Shown here: piece by piece, positions 1-10,596 of the stretch
How positions within the stretch are numbered: the stretch's first letter is position 1
Layout of the letters: the number at the start of each line of letters is the position of its first letter
From: Ampelocalamus luodianensis
Lineage: Eukaryota; Streptophyta; Magnoliopsida; Poales; Poaceae
DNA: 64,000 nt
Assembly (NCBI GenBank): GCA_036346255.1
Contig: CM070633.1
Location: 10,354,001-10,418,000, forward strand
Direction of reading: 5' to 3'
Notes under the pieces: model-generated
Seen by the model: the letters and a program-made list of their open reading frames with translations, nothing else
Told to the model about the DNA's origin: nothing
The model's database searches: none
Made by a program: the position numbers and the translations under genes

Positions 1-1894
1 CACGTCCACCCCTCCCTCAAAGCCGAAAGTCCGTGGACTTGGTTCATGAGCGAGTCAGCGACGATGGGGTCACATGTCGAAAAATTAATTCATTTCTTTT
101 AATTCCGGAAATTCATCATTGGCGTCAAGCATTGCGCAATAAATAGAATTTTCTTTAGAAAAATAATTCGAGAATTCAATTAAATTCCGATTTTGTATTA
201 AACTTCTAAAATTCATATCTTTTGCATTTGAACTCCAAATTGAGTGGTTCAAATTGCAAAATTTGTCTAAAATCATAATCTAGCTAACTAAAGCAAAATA
301 TTTTAATTTGGAGTTAGTTTGATTTGAGTTTTGATTTTATTTGAATTTGAGTTGAATTTGTCGTATTTTCACGTATAGACTTGACGACTAAGGAGAGTTA
401 GATCCTTCCGACGATTTAGAGTTCCAAGACTTCAACGAAGGCAAGTTACACTATTGATCATATTGTTCCTATTGTTTTAAAGTATTTATTTACTATTTAC
501 AATTTACTATTGCATGCTTATGTTTATAAAGATATCTGAATAACTTTGATTATGTATATAGTTGTTCCAAATTCCTTAGTATGGCCAATTTGACTATCAA
601 ACCTGATTACCTTGACACCTTAGATAAAATTTGTCAAATGCTTAGTCTTGCTTAGATAATATTTAAAAATTTGGGAGAATTTAGTCAAACCTTTACAATT
701 TAATTTAAAATGTGTTCTGTGGTATTGTTTTATCACGAAAGGTTTATAAAGAGGTTTTACTCTAAATAAAATGAAATGGGTTTGGACTTGGCGAGATGGA
801 TGGATGGTGGGTGCGGAGTTCATGCACGGGTCTAACTGTTAAGATTACGACCCGGGGTTTTAAATTGAAGTCGCCCGAGTCGATTAAGGACCGGTCTTTG
901 AGCGTATTTTGCTACGCCTTACCGTACCACCACATGTCCTATATGGGCGGGATTTGGCTAAATAATCTGTAGTGTCTTAGTGTTATTTGTGCTATGTTGT
1001 ATGTGTGGGCGTTGGTCGACATTAGTCCCACACCGCGCAAGAGGGGCTTCGGAGGATGGATAGTCCAAAGGTAGCGAAACCTTAGCGGGCATGAATACTG
1101 ATGAGGACACCGCTTGTAACGGCCTCATGATAATTGCTTAGTCACACGCCGGAAGCGTGCTTTGGCCGACATTAAAAGCATTTTATCTCGTGTGGGTAAA
1201 GCTGTACAACCTCTGCAGAGTGTAAAACTATTCGAATAGCGCGTCATGATCATGGACATGCTAGCAAAGCCACTCTAAGTTAGAATTGTTTTTGGTTTAT
1301 AAAATGTGTTCAACGAGATGTTTTAGGATGGATAGTCCTATGGTAAAAATTGGGTGGTTAGCCAAGTGTTAGGAGGATATCCTTCAATAATCAACTAGTG
1401 GAGGTCATCCAATATTCGTTGTCAGTTTTGTCACAATCTTTATTCGAATTATTAAAATTGGCCTTACAAAAGTATTAGCAATATAATCTGAAAATCTTTG
1501 TTTATGCAAAACAACCCCGCCATTACCTTTGTTTACCTTATGCATGCATTAAACTTTCTATATTGGGTGTGACTTGCGAGCACGGTAGTAGTGCTCACTC
1601 TTGCTGAATAAATCTTATTCAGGAGAAGACGTTTTCCCCGACGGTGAGGATCTTGACGAATAGGCTGCGCTGACGATTATGCGTGGCAAGTCGTGTGGCC
1701 TACTACTTCTACTACTCTTCCATTTGTGTTATTTCTTTTCTTTTGGCCGAGCCTTTTGTAATAAACTTTGAATTATTATCAATAAACTCGTGATATGATT
1801 GTGCTATCACTTTTTGTTTAACTGTGTACACTAGAAATCCTGGACTAGTGTATGAACACAGAGAATTTGGGATCCTTCGTTCCCGGGTTCGACA
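1..1894 (+). mobile_element. 3' part of a long Ty3/gypsy LTR inserted in the CACTA transposase gene
   Basis: Non-coding sequence resembling the long LTRs elsewhere in the window (10597-15698 and 58650-63564). The shared block near 1195-1245 reads GTGTGGGTAAAGCTGTACAA followed by an ACTATTCGAATAG core, and is matched near 62570-62620 on the plus strand and near 52895-52945 on the minus strand. The right edge is set where the TNP2 reading frame resumes; the last bases GGGTTCGACA fit an LTR ending in CA. An alternative edge is near 1856 (TGAACACA). The left end lies outside the window, so no target duplication can be checked. Confidence 0.6.
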
Positions 1895-4226
1895 GCCATG
1901 TAGTTGACGCAGAATTCAATGACCTCTTCGGTTGCATAACCTTCGATGATGCCGCCCTCCGGTCGAGATCAATTCCGTACGTAGGACTTGAGAATTCCCA
2001 TATACCTCTCGAACGGGTACATATGACGTAGGAACACAAGACCGCATATCTTTATCTCTTTCACAAGATGAACAATGAGATGGACCAAGATATCGAAAAA
2101 TGACGGAGGGAAATACATCTCAAGATGACATAGAGTCGTCACCACCTCGGCCTGTAGAGCATCTAGTCCTTGGGGATCGATGACCTTCTGAGCAATTGAG
2201 TTGAAGAAATAACACGACCTCAAGATTGCCACTTGGACCTTGTTCGCAAGATACCCTAATTGCAACAGAAGCATTGGTGTCATCAAGACATGACAATCAT
2301 GAGACTTCATACCAATTAATTTCAAATCTTGCATAGAAACAAGTTTCTTAATGTTAGCGAGTAACGACGGGACTTTGACACCATGCAAGCTTTGGCACAA
2401 TTCATTTCTCTCGGCCTTGGACATAGTGTAGCAAGTGGTGGAAGGTATGTTCGTCCTTTATCGGTCTCTTTCGGTGCTAACTCGGTCCTTATGTTCATAT
2501 CAACCAAGTCACGTCGTGAGTTAACACCATCCTTTGTTTTGCCACTAATGTTGATAAGAGACCAATCAAGCTTTCACATACATTCTTCTCCACGTGCATG
2601 ACGTCGATGCTGGTGGCAATTTCTAAGTGCTCCCAATAAGGCAAGTCCCAAAAATGATCGCTTCTTCGGATGTTCTTCCGACGGGTTTTAATTTACGTCC
2701 CTTCCCAAGCACAACATCGATATCATTAACCATATCATAGACCTCTTTCCCTCTAAAAGCCCTTGGAGCTGAACTGTCCTCCTTATTTCCGTCGAATTGT
2801 TTCTTCATCTTGCGGTATGGGTGACTCTTGGGAAAGAATCTACGGTGACGCATATACACAGTTTTACGCGAGTTGTTCAGTCATACACTCTCCGTAGCAT
2901 CTAAGCAGTGCGGACAGGCTTTGGCTCCTTTCGTACTGAAGCCCGACAGGTTACCAAGGGCAGGAAAATCATTGATAGTGCAAAACAACATGGTGCGTAA
3001 AGAGAAGTTCTCTCGTTTGTACACATCCTATACTTGTACCCCTTCGTTCCACAGTGTCACAAGATCATCCAGTAATGGTGCTAGGTACACATCAATATCG
3101 TTCCCAGGTTGCTTCGACCCTTGGATAAGTAGTGACATCAAAATGTACTTTCGCTTCATACACAGCCAATGAGGAAGGTTGTACATACATAGATTCACGG
3201 GCCAGGTGCTATGTCGGCTGCTCATGTTACCGAAAGGATTCATTCCATCTGTACTCAACCCTAACCTTATGTTCCTCGATTCCACACCGAACTCTTTGAA
3301 GGTCCGATCGAAGTTTCTCCACTGTGCAGAATCAGCAGGGTGTCTTAGCTTTCCATCTTTCTTACGCTCCTCTGAGTGCCAACGCAGCAATCTTGCCTCC
3401 TTTCGGTTTCAAATAAACGCTTCAAACGTGGGATCACAGGCAGATACCACAACACCTTAGCAGGAGGTCCTTGCTTCACCTTAGCAGTATTCTTACGCTT
3501 GTATTGGGATGCTTTGCACACGGGACATACATGCAAGTCTGCATACTCTTTACGATACAGGATACAATCGTTCGGACATGCATGTATTCTTTCTACTTCT
3601 ATTCTCAATGGACAAAGAACCTTCTTGGCTTGGTAGGTGGTGCTGGGCAACAAGTTTCCCTCCGGAAGAATGTCCGCTAGGAGACCTAACAACGCCGTGA
3701 AACTCTTGTCGGACCAACCATTGCTCGCCTTCAATTTCAGCAGTTCAAGTACGGTTGACAACCTTGTGTATTCCGGCTTGCAGCCAGGGAACAAAGGTTT
3801 CCCCGAGTTCTCCATTAAGCGCTCGAATTTACAAAACTCTCTCTCACTGTAGTTTCCTTCTGCATCGCGTAGCATCTGATCCAGATTGTCATCGTACGAC
3901 CTATCCTCATCAAAAACACAGTCCACATCCGGCATATCGTTGACTTCCTCGGCGATGTCATCATTATTAACTTCCTGTATAATCTGCTCTTCACCGTGAC
4001 TGGTCCAACATGTATACCCTTTTTTGAAACCCCTTCGAATCAAGTGCCCTACGATCTGCACCGGGTTGTTAAAAATCTTCAGATTACCGCAATCAATGCA
4101 TGGACAGTACATAAATTCTATCCTCTTATTCAACAAATCCTGCTCCGCGGCTCTTTTAAAAGCAATCACGCCATTAATGTACTCTTCACTCACACGGTTC
4201 GCACTGTACATCCAGTTTCGGTCCAT
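1895..4226 (-). pseudogene. TNP2-like CACTA transposase (decayed)
   Basis: Transposase of the TNP2 (Transposase_21) family, which cuts CACTA elements at their ends. The start MDRNWMYSANR (4226) opens a transposase-associated domain with the cysteine pair CPCIDCGN. Next comes a zinc-binding stretch (CILYRKEYADLHVCPVC, about 3510-3570). The catalytic-core motif LGLSTDGMNPFGNMSS follows (about 3230-3280), then PHWLCMKRKY and GNDIDVYLAPL. A frameshift near 3385 separates the N-terminal frame from the core. More stops and shifts occur at 2600-2900, where only fragments such as HRRFFPKSHPYR are readable. The last readable block, 1969-2424, has LIGMKSHDCHVLM and MYPFERYMGILKSYVRN and stops at a TGA where the family has Arg. 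The reading continues past it to EVIEFCVNYMA and is cut by the LTR at about 1894. Non-functional. Confidence 0.88.
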
Positions 4227-4760
4227 CTACGCTACACATATAACAATTAGTAGTGTTAAATTATATTAATAAACGGCAAATACGTTACTCCTCCTATTAA
4301 CCAAATATACTAAAATTGATTAAAGATAAACCTAGAGCAAATATAAAGAGTTAAAGATCGTTACCCTCGGAGCTCACGACGAAAATTCCTAATATCCCAC
4401 GAGATTCCCGCTGTCCTTCTCCTTCAGGCCACAGTGCAATGTGAGACTTAAGTGGGCAGGGCAAGAGAAGAGCCACAGTCGAAATTCACCTCCCCCATAA
4501 GCTTATCCCACTCACAAAACACCCACAGCCGAAACAAAACACTCATTCACAACACCCAAACCGAGAGCTACCACCAAAGCCAAGCCTCACAAAGTAAGCA
4601 TGCAAGCCAAATAGCCATAAGTTGCTAGGGCAACCCACAACCAAGAACAAGGCAAGCAAAATAAATAAACCTCCTACAGCTAATACAGAGCAAAACTTCT
4701 CAAGCCCCTCTATTCCAAAGAATAGATCAGAGGCGCTAGGGCAGGGGGTCTGTCGGGTCT

Positions 4761-4772
4761 TGATATTTATAG
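4761..4772 (-). promoter_or_regulatory. TATA box for the TNP2 gene
   Basis: CTATAAATATCA on the minus strand, directly beside the palindrome array and about 535 bp upstream of the TNP2 start codon. Its place between array and gene fits the TNP2 promoter. The 4230-4760 stretch would be leader and possibly intron. Predicted from sequence only. Confidence 0.55.
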
Positions 4773-4780
4773 GGGTGGCA

Positions 4781-5052
4781 TATCACAGACGGTTCTTATT
4801 CCCAACCGTCTGTGATGTGAATATATCACAGACGGTTCCTCTAACTAACCGTCTGTGATATCCTCCATATCACAGACGGTGTATAAGTTCAACACAGACG
4901 GTTAGTTAGAGGAACCGTCTGTGATATGGAGGATATCACAGACGGTTCAACATGGAGCCGTCTATATAAGTTCAACACAGACGGCTAGTTAGAGGAACCG
5001 TCTGTGATGAGGATATTATCACAGATGGTTCTTTATTGAACCGTCTGTGATA
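4781..5052. repeat. Palindromic ATCACAGACGGTT array A
   Basis: Several inverted pairs of ATCACAGACGGTT / AACCGTCTGTGAT with 10-20 bp loops, partly degenerate (CACAGACGGCT, CACAGATGGTT). The same motif fills the element's sub-terminal region at 15699-16050. In CACTA elements such motifs are the binding sites of the TnpA-type protein. Here they lie next to the TNP2 promoter instead of the terminus. Weaker motifs continue at 5136-5215. Confidence 0.85.
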
Positions 5053-5198
5053 GCATACGGAGCATGTATATGCGCAAATAATTACTAAAATGAATTGCCC
5101 AGTAATAAATAGATGATAAAAAAAGACCATATCATCACAGACGATAAAAAAGACCATATTGTTTTTACATCACAGACAATAGACTGGACATATCGTTT

Positions 5199-5742
5199 TT
5201 ACATCACAGACGATAAAAAAAGGATGAGCGATCCTATCTTAGTCTTCAAATCTTCGTACGCCTTCTCGTCGGCTTCAGTGGGGGCGGGATCAGCGACTGT
5301 CTCACCAAACGCCTCCACCTGTGACCTTGCACGCTCAATTTCCTCTTGTAGATGTTCGGACTCCGTAATCAAGTCTCATATAGCCCAGAGGCCATCAACC
5401 CTGGTCTCTACAGTCTCGGCTAGGCGGACCCGCTCTCCTACAATGTTGAGGTCGTCCTCGACTCTCTGGGCTGCATCCTCGGTGCGGACCAAATAGTTCC
5501 ATAGGACAATCTCCACGACGAGGTTTACTCGCCGAATGCTGGAGAGCCTCGCACTGGTCTGTTGGAGGAGGAGCTCCAATCGACAGATGATCGCCGTTAT
5601 GGTCTCCGGTAGATGGGAGGGTCTACAACGGATTGCATTGCGAACGGACGCCTTGTTCGCAGCTTGGGCCAGGTTGCGATCAGAGAGGTGCGAGTACACA
5701 ACCAAAATGTAGGCCACTATAGCCGGGACGAGAGAGGAAGCC
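5199..5742 (-). pseudogene. Small CACTA-borne gene, helical protein of about 180 codons (one internal stop)
   Basis: Product not recognised. It starts MASSLVPAIVAYILVVYSHL at 5742, downstream of a TATA box (5813-5822). The first ~20 residues are hydrophobic; the rest is rich in Leu, Arg and Glu and looks helical or coiled-coil (RLELLLQQTSARLSS, EDAAQRVEDDLNIVGERVRL, SEHLQEEIERARSQVEAF). The frame is broken by TGA at 5376-5378 but continues open for another 58 codons to TAA at 5199-5201, so this is probably one Arg codon lost by a C-to-T change. It lies between palindrome arrays A and B, so each gene of the element has an array nearby. It could be the element's DNA-binding TnpA-like protein or a captured host fragment; the sequence does not decide. 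Confidence 0.5.
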
Positions 5743-5812
5743 ATTTGGAATTTGTGGAGAGAGAGTGGATGATCAAGGAGGTTCGTGAGAAATCCCTTTG
5801 ATAAGGGTTGTC

Positions 5813-5822
5813 TATTTATATA
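5813..5822 (-). promoter_or_regulatory. TATA box for the small CACTA gene
   Basis: TATATAAATA on the minus strand, about 70 bp upstream of the start codon at 5742. Palindrome array B lies just further upstream at 5899. Confidence 0.55.
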
Positions 5823-5898
5823 AAATAAGTAGTAAAGCTGGAGCAGGAGACGAAGAGATGAAGAGACACTCACGCGGGAGACGAAGGGATTGAAAGGC

Positions 5899-6105
5899 AT
5901 ATCACAGACGGTTCTATCATGGAACCGTCTGTGATAATAATATCACAGATGGATCTATTAAAGAACCGTCTGTGATATAGTAATATCACAGACGGTTTGT
6001 AAATAGAACCGTCTGTGATATGGTAATATCACAGACGAATCTTTAATATAACCGTCTGTGATATCTTATCATAGACGGTTCTTTAATAGAGCCGTCTATG
6101 ATATC
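5899..6105. repeat. Palindromic ATCACAGACGGTT array B
   Basis: Four to five inverted pairs of ATCACAGACGGTT / AACCGTCTGTGAT with short AT-rich loops. They lie between the TATA box of the small minus-strand gene and the TATA box of the plus-strand Ulp1 gene. Some copies are mutated (ATCACAGATGGAT, ATCATAGACGGTT). Confidence 0.85.
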
Positions 6106-6110
6106 CTTTT

Positions 6111-6116
6111 TATAAA
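6111..6116 (+). promoter_or_regulatory. TATA box for the Transposase_24/Ulp1 gene
   Basis: TATAAA immediately after palindrome array B, followed by a GC-rich leader (6130-6480). A possible leader intron begins at GTGAGTATT (about 6486) and would end shortly before the start codon at 7098. Confidence 0.5.
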
Positions 6117-6219
6117 GAGGCGCACCGCTAGGGTTTTGCTCTTTACTCGTCACTTCCTCCCCCGCGCCCCTTAGGCTCTCGTGCGCTCTGTCGGCTCCTC
6201 TAGGGTTCGCCCGTTCACC

Positions 6220-6460
6220 TCCCCGGCCGTAAGACCCGACGCCGCCGCCCTCGACATCGACGACGCTGCCTCCGCCTCGACGCGCGACCTCCTCCCCGTG
6301 TCGGCCTCCTCCCTCTGCACAGGCCTCCTCCCCGCGCCGTCCTCCTCCCCGTGTCGGCCTCCTCCCCTGCACCGGCCTCCTCCCCGCGCCTCCCTCCTCC
6401 CCGCGCCTCCCTCCTCCTCGCGTCGGCCTCCTCCCCTGCACCGGCCTCCTCCTTGCACCG
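6220..6460. repeat. GC/CT-rich degenerate tandem repeat in the 5' leader
   Basis: Irregular repeats of CCTCCTCCCCGCGCC and CCTCCTCCCCTGCACCGG units, 15-30 bp long. Reading frames across it are open on both strands only because of base composition; none looks like a real protein. It sits in the likely 5' leader of the downstream gene. Confidence 0.6.
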
Positions 6461-7097
6461 TGATTTGTTGTGCGGCATCCTCTCTGTGAGTATTCCTATA
6501 TTACGATTTGTCCCAGTGGATATATTGACTTTGATAGTCTTTGATAATATGTGAACTGAATCTAGTACTAAAGATATTGCAAATTGATCAGTGGGCTTTT
6601 GTTGACATGCTCTGTGATGAACTTTGTCTTATACTGAGATTGAATGTGACAGTTAGTTCATTCTTGAGCTCTATTGTATTACTTGCTACTGTCAATTTGA
6701 TATACTGTTAATTTGTTACTTTTGGTTGAATGCTAGTTATTCTGATTCTTCTGGTTCGCTCTGTGATGAACTTTTGTCTTATACTGAGATTGAATGTGAT
6801 AGTTAAGATCATTTTCGGTAACAATTGAGATCATTTGATAGTTAAGCAAAGTATTGTCTAGAGCTCATAGTTTGAATTTATACTATCATATTCATTTAAT
6901 GAAGAGTATAGATAATAGGATTGAGATGGCAAAGACTTGTTCTTTTGCAACTCTCCTTCTGGGAGCACAAACTATCATCAATCCTTCTTTATATATTACG
7001 TTTGTGCATCATTTTCGTTGTTGAGTAACCGCTTGAATCTGGTCGATTAGAGCTTAAGCATATTGCTTCGTGCATATATAGATAGCAAGTAAGCGAC

Positions 7098-10000
7098 ATG
7101 GCATCCGCAGACCGCCTTCGCCGCCGCCATCGACGCCGCCGACGCGCCCGATCTCCGAGGAAAGTGGTACGTACGCGAGATGGCAAAGGAACATTGAAAA
7201 TTCCTCCGGGCCTAATGACCGTCACGGAGGTCAATGCCAATGGGATCCCTGTGAGTCCCCCCAAAGTAGCAGCGAGATTCTGGACCATCTACGGGATACT
7301 TGGAAGGGAACGGGTCCCCATCACCACACTGAGCTGGGACACTGTGTCGGCTGATCGGAGACGCGAGCTGTGGGACGAAGTTTTAAAACCGTTTACTTTC
7401 CCAGACGCAGACCTGACGCGCGTGGAACGGCAGGCGTTGCTCTCGATCAGAAAGGCGTGGAGGACCTTCAAGAGCGTGCTTTTCACGAAGTACGTGAACA
7501 CGGGTCGAACGCCCTTCACGGCGTATAAATTCTTGTCGCGGGATATATGGGACGCCTTTGTGCAAATGAAGACGACGGCCGAATTTCTTGAGGAAAGTGC
7601 GACGCACAAGGCTCTCCAAACACTGAACACTCACCCCCACAAACTCGTCACCACTGGGTACGCGGGTAAAACCGCGCAATGGGCGGCGGAGGACGAGAAC
7701 GAAAAAGGCTATTTGCTGAGATCACAGACAGGCGCGCTCTCTCTTGGTTAAGAGCGAGGGCATCGGCCATGTCTTTCGCAAATCTCTTTCACAAACTCGA
7801 TGCCGGGATGTGGCCAACGTGTGGTAAATATGTCTTCGAACTACCTAGTTGTTAATAAGTCCATAACTTCATAATGTCTATAATAACATGATAACCTCTT
7901 GCAGAAGAATTGAGTTCGCATGTTCAAGGCTCCTTCCAAGCGCATGAGGAGAAGGATATACTATCTACGGCTCTGGGAACAAGGAGCACCGGGTCGCACG
8001 CGAGGCAAAGGGGTTAACGATCTTGGACGGATGGATTCCCTGGGCGACTCATCGCACGTATAGGAGCAGGAAGAGATCCAAGGCCGAGTACGACACAGAG
8101 TTGGAGCATGTGCTTACTACAAAATTTGAAGGAAGAGAACGGGTGCTTACTGCAAAATTTGAAGAAAAGATAGCAAGATTGCAGGACCAAGTGAATCAAC
8201 TCCTACTCCTCAACGATGCAAGCCGCTCCGTTGTTTTAGGAGCAGTCCTCCTCAACATCGGAGTAGCGCGCGCCCACGCAAAAATTATGAACATGATGAC
8301 GTCCAATTACCTATCGACGACATCAAGGTAATCTACATCTCTAGAATGCTCCAAAGATAGACCTATAGGACGCCTTAGCTAATTGCGTATCGTTTTGTAG
8401 GAGCCGACGCACTACACGCTCCAAGTGAGGATGGTTGGGATGTCTATTGAGGCTGGGCGGGGTGGCGTATCCATGCAAGGAAGGGATAGTGCAGCACGGT
8501 GCCAAAGTGGCGCAGGGTTACGCTAGGATCCAGGTGGACATGGTACATGACAATTTTAGGGCCGTCCCACTGGAGATTCGCTCGAACGACGACATCAGAA
8601 CACTAGGGGATGCCGTGTACAGTTTTATCCAGTGGCCCAAGAAGGACATCGCCCTGGACCCTGCAGTGCCGCCTCAACCTTTGATGACTCCACCCCAACC
8701 ATCTCGATACGACCATGCCTCTCCAACAGGACCCAAGAAGGACATCGCCCTGGACCCTGCAGTGCCGCCTCAACCTCTGATGACTCCACCCCAACCATCT
8801 CGACACGACCATGCCTCTCCAACAGGACCCTCCATGACTACACCTCAACCTTCGCTTCAGAAGCCCGCCTCATCGGTTCCCATGGAGAAGACACCGAACG
8901 AACAAAAAAAGTGTGCCACCGTATCGATTCCCGAGTCGTCTCACAGGAAGACGCATAGCGGGCAAGTCGTTCAGGATAAATCGAAATCGAAGAACATTAA
9001 GGCGCTTCCGCCTCCTAACCCTAAGAAATACTCTTTCGGAAGTCCGTTGGCGACCACCACAGTATTAGCCTACGCTGGATTAGGTTGTCAGAGTTTGCAT
9101 ACCTGGTACTTGCACAAGACCAAAGAGAAAGGGTGCGCTGATGGAATCACCGTCAGATACACGGAGGACTATTTCCTCCACGAGCCGGCCCCCTTCGTCG
9201 TGGGCTTCGACGACTTATTCGACCTATTCAACCTCAAAGCCCTCAATGCCTCACTTCTACCATGCTGGACACTGTAAGTGTGTACAATCAAGTTCTACAT
9301 TCACGTAATACCGAATATAACAACTCATTGCTTATGTATAGATACATGATTAAAAATACCCGGCGATTAAAAGAACTAGTGGGTTTCCTCGACCCACACG
9401 TGGTCTCTGAGCAAACCATCTTGGCAGACGCATCCTATGTCGAGAAATACATAACGTCAGGATTGCTTGCTCAAAACGACAAGGACTACATAATGGTGCC
9501 CTACAACCAGAAGTAAGTGCTTCACTACTTGCTATACAAATTTCATTTGTACTTTATATGCAGCACGAACTTAGGTTTAATGACTCAAGCGACATACATG
9601 AGTAAGCACCACTGGATCCTTTTAGTCATTATACCAAAGAGGAACCAGGTACTATACCTTGATTCCCTAGTCAAAAAAAGCCACGACTTCACCCTTGTGC
9701 AAAGAGTACTCGACAGGTGTGCTCATTTCCTCCATACATAACTCTATTGTAGTCTTCCTTCGTTTGAAATGGCCGAGGTTAACTTTTTGGAAACATGTAG
9801 GTCGTTCATCTCCTATATTGCCGAGGGAGGGCTATACAAGGGAACGAACGCCACATTTAATCACAGGACGCGATTTCTGGTACGTGCTACAACACAATAA
9901 TCCTATATCATACTTCGTAATAATGCGTCTCGAACTGACTATACCTATATATATAATTCTATTTTTGCAGTGCCGCCAGCAAAAAGCTGAAGAATGTGCA

Positions 10001-10275
10001 TTCTACATTTGCCATCATATGCAGATTCTCATGAGTGCTAAGTTGAAGGATCCCGAGGTTGGTCAATCTCGCAATAATTATTTCCTAATTATAAATTTAA
10101 ATATATATACTTACTACTTTACTCTTGCTAGCTACAGGGCTTGAATATAGATTTAGATTCACTCGTTCAGAGAGAGATCTTGGATGTTCGAGGGAAGCTC
10201 TCCACCTTCATCATGACGGATATCATTGGCGCCAACGGAGAGTTTCACTACTCCAACACCGCTGAACGACCTTGA
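7098..10275 (+). CDS. CACTA accessory gene: Transposase_24-like region plus Ulp1 (C48) protease
   Basis: Multi-exon gene. The first block (7098-~7822) has a basic N-terminus, then a region like the plant Transposase_24 (Ptta/En/Spm) family: WTIYGILGRERVPITTLSW, LLSIRKAWRTFKSVL, HPHKLVTTGYAGKTAQW. A frameshift near 7715 moves it into the frame reading DRRALSWLRARASAM. A coiled-coil exon lies at about 7905-8328. A proline-rich exon (about 8402-9278) has a duplicated 32-residue unit and ends in YFLHEPAPFVVGFDDLFDLF, the start of the Ulp1-like domain. Later short exons have GT-AG borders (for example 9279, 9562, 9970, 10136). They carry the His of HHWILLVIIPK, the Asp of YLDSL and the Cys of EECAFYIC, so the protease triad looks kept. 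It ends IIGANGEFHYSNTAERP. Likely a SUMO/ubiquitin-type peptidase fused to a DNA-binding part; role in transposition unknown. Confidence 0.75.
8636..8827 (+). repeat. 96-bp in-frame tandem duplication
   Basis: Two head-to-tail copies starting at 8636 and 8732, differing by a few bases. Each codes for a 32-residue proline-rich unit beginning PKKDIALDPAVPPQPLM, so the frame of the Ulp1 gene is preserved. Confidence 0.95.
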
Positions 10276-10511
10276 ATGATTCATTAATTGTAATTCACTT
10301 TGAATAGTTGTAATTCAATTATAACTCTAGCGACAATATTTGATACATATTCGTTTCTAATTGATTTTGAGTTATAAATGATCACTTTGAGTGTCAACGA
10401 TTGATTCATCTGTAATGTATCTATTTTCTGCCTGCTTGTTTTCAGAGGGCATGGCTAGCAATTCCCGAGGCTAGCCGAAAATCAAAAATAAATTAGTTAG
10501 GCTGAAAGAGT
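10276..10511. other. 3' flank of the Ulp1 gene
   Basis: AT-rich, no coding potential seen. Contains a short inverted repeat around 10445-10475 (GGCTAGC ... GGCTAGCC). Probably the 3' untranslated region leading into the sub-terminal repeats. Confidence 0.4.
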
Positions 10512-10596
10512 TATCACAGACGGTTCATAATTAGCACCGTCTGTGATATATGGATATCACAGATGGTTGATAATTATCACAGGCGCTAATTATGAA
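10512..10596. repeat. Sub-terminal palindrome array C, left piece
   Basis: Two to three ATCACAGACGGTT motifs in inverted pairs, cut off by the solo LTR that starts at 10597. The array resumes at 15699 after the LTR. Confidence 0.85.

Noticed and set aside
4781..5052. CRISPR-like regular repeats or a riboswitch
   Set aside because: Motif spacing is irregular, the pairs are palindromic, and the context is a plant CACTA transposon, so these are sub-terminal-type repeats.
4781..6105. A separate small CACTA element nested in the large one
   Set aside because: Palindrome arrays flank a small gene, but no CACTACTACAGAAAA-like terminus or 3-bp duplication was found at either side. Not fully excluded.
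6043..6489. Overlapping open frames on both strands rich in Arg/Gly or Pro/Ser
   Set aside because: The DNA is a CT/GC-rich degenerate repeat without stops; the translations are low-complexity in every frame and no domain is seen.
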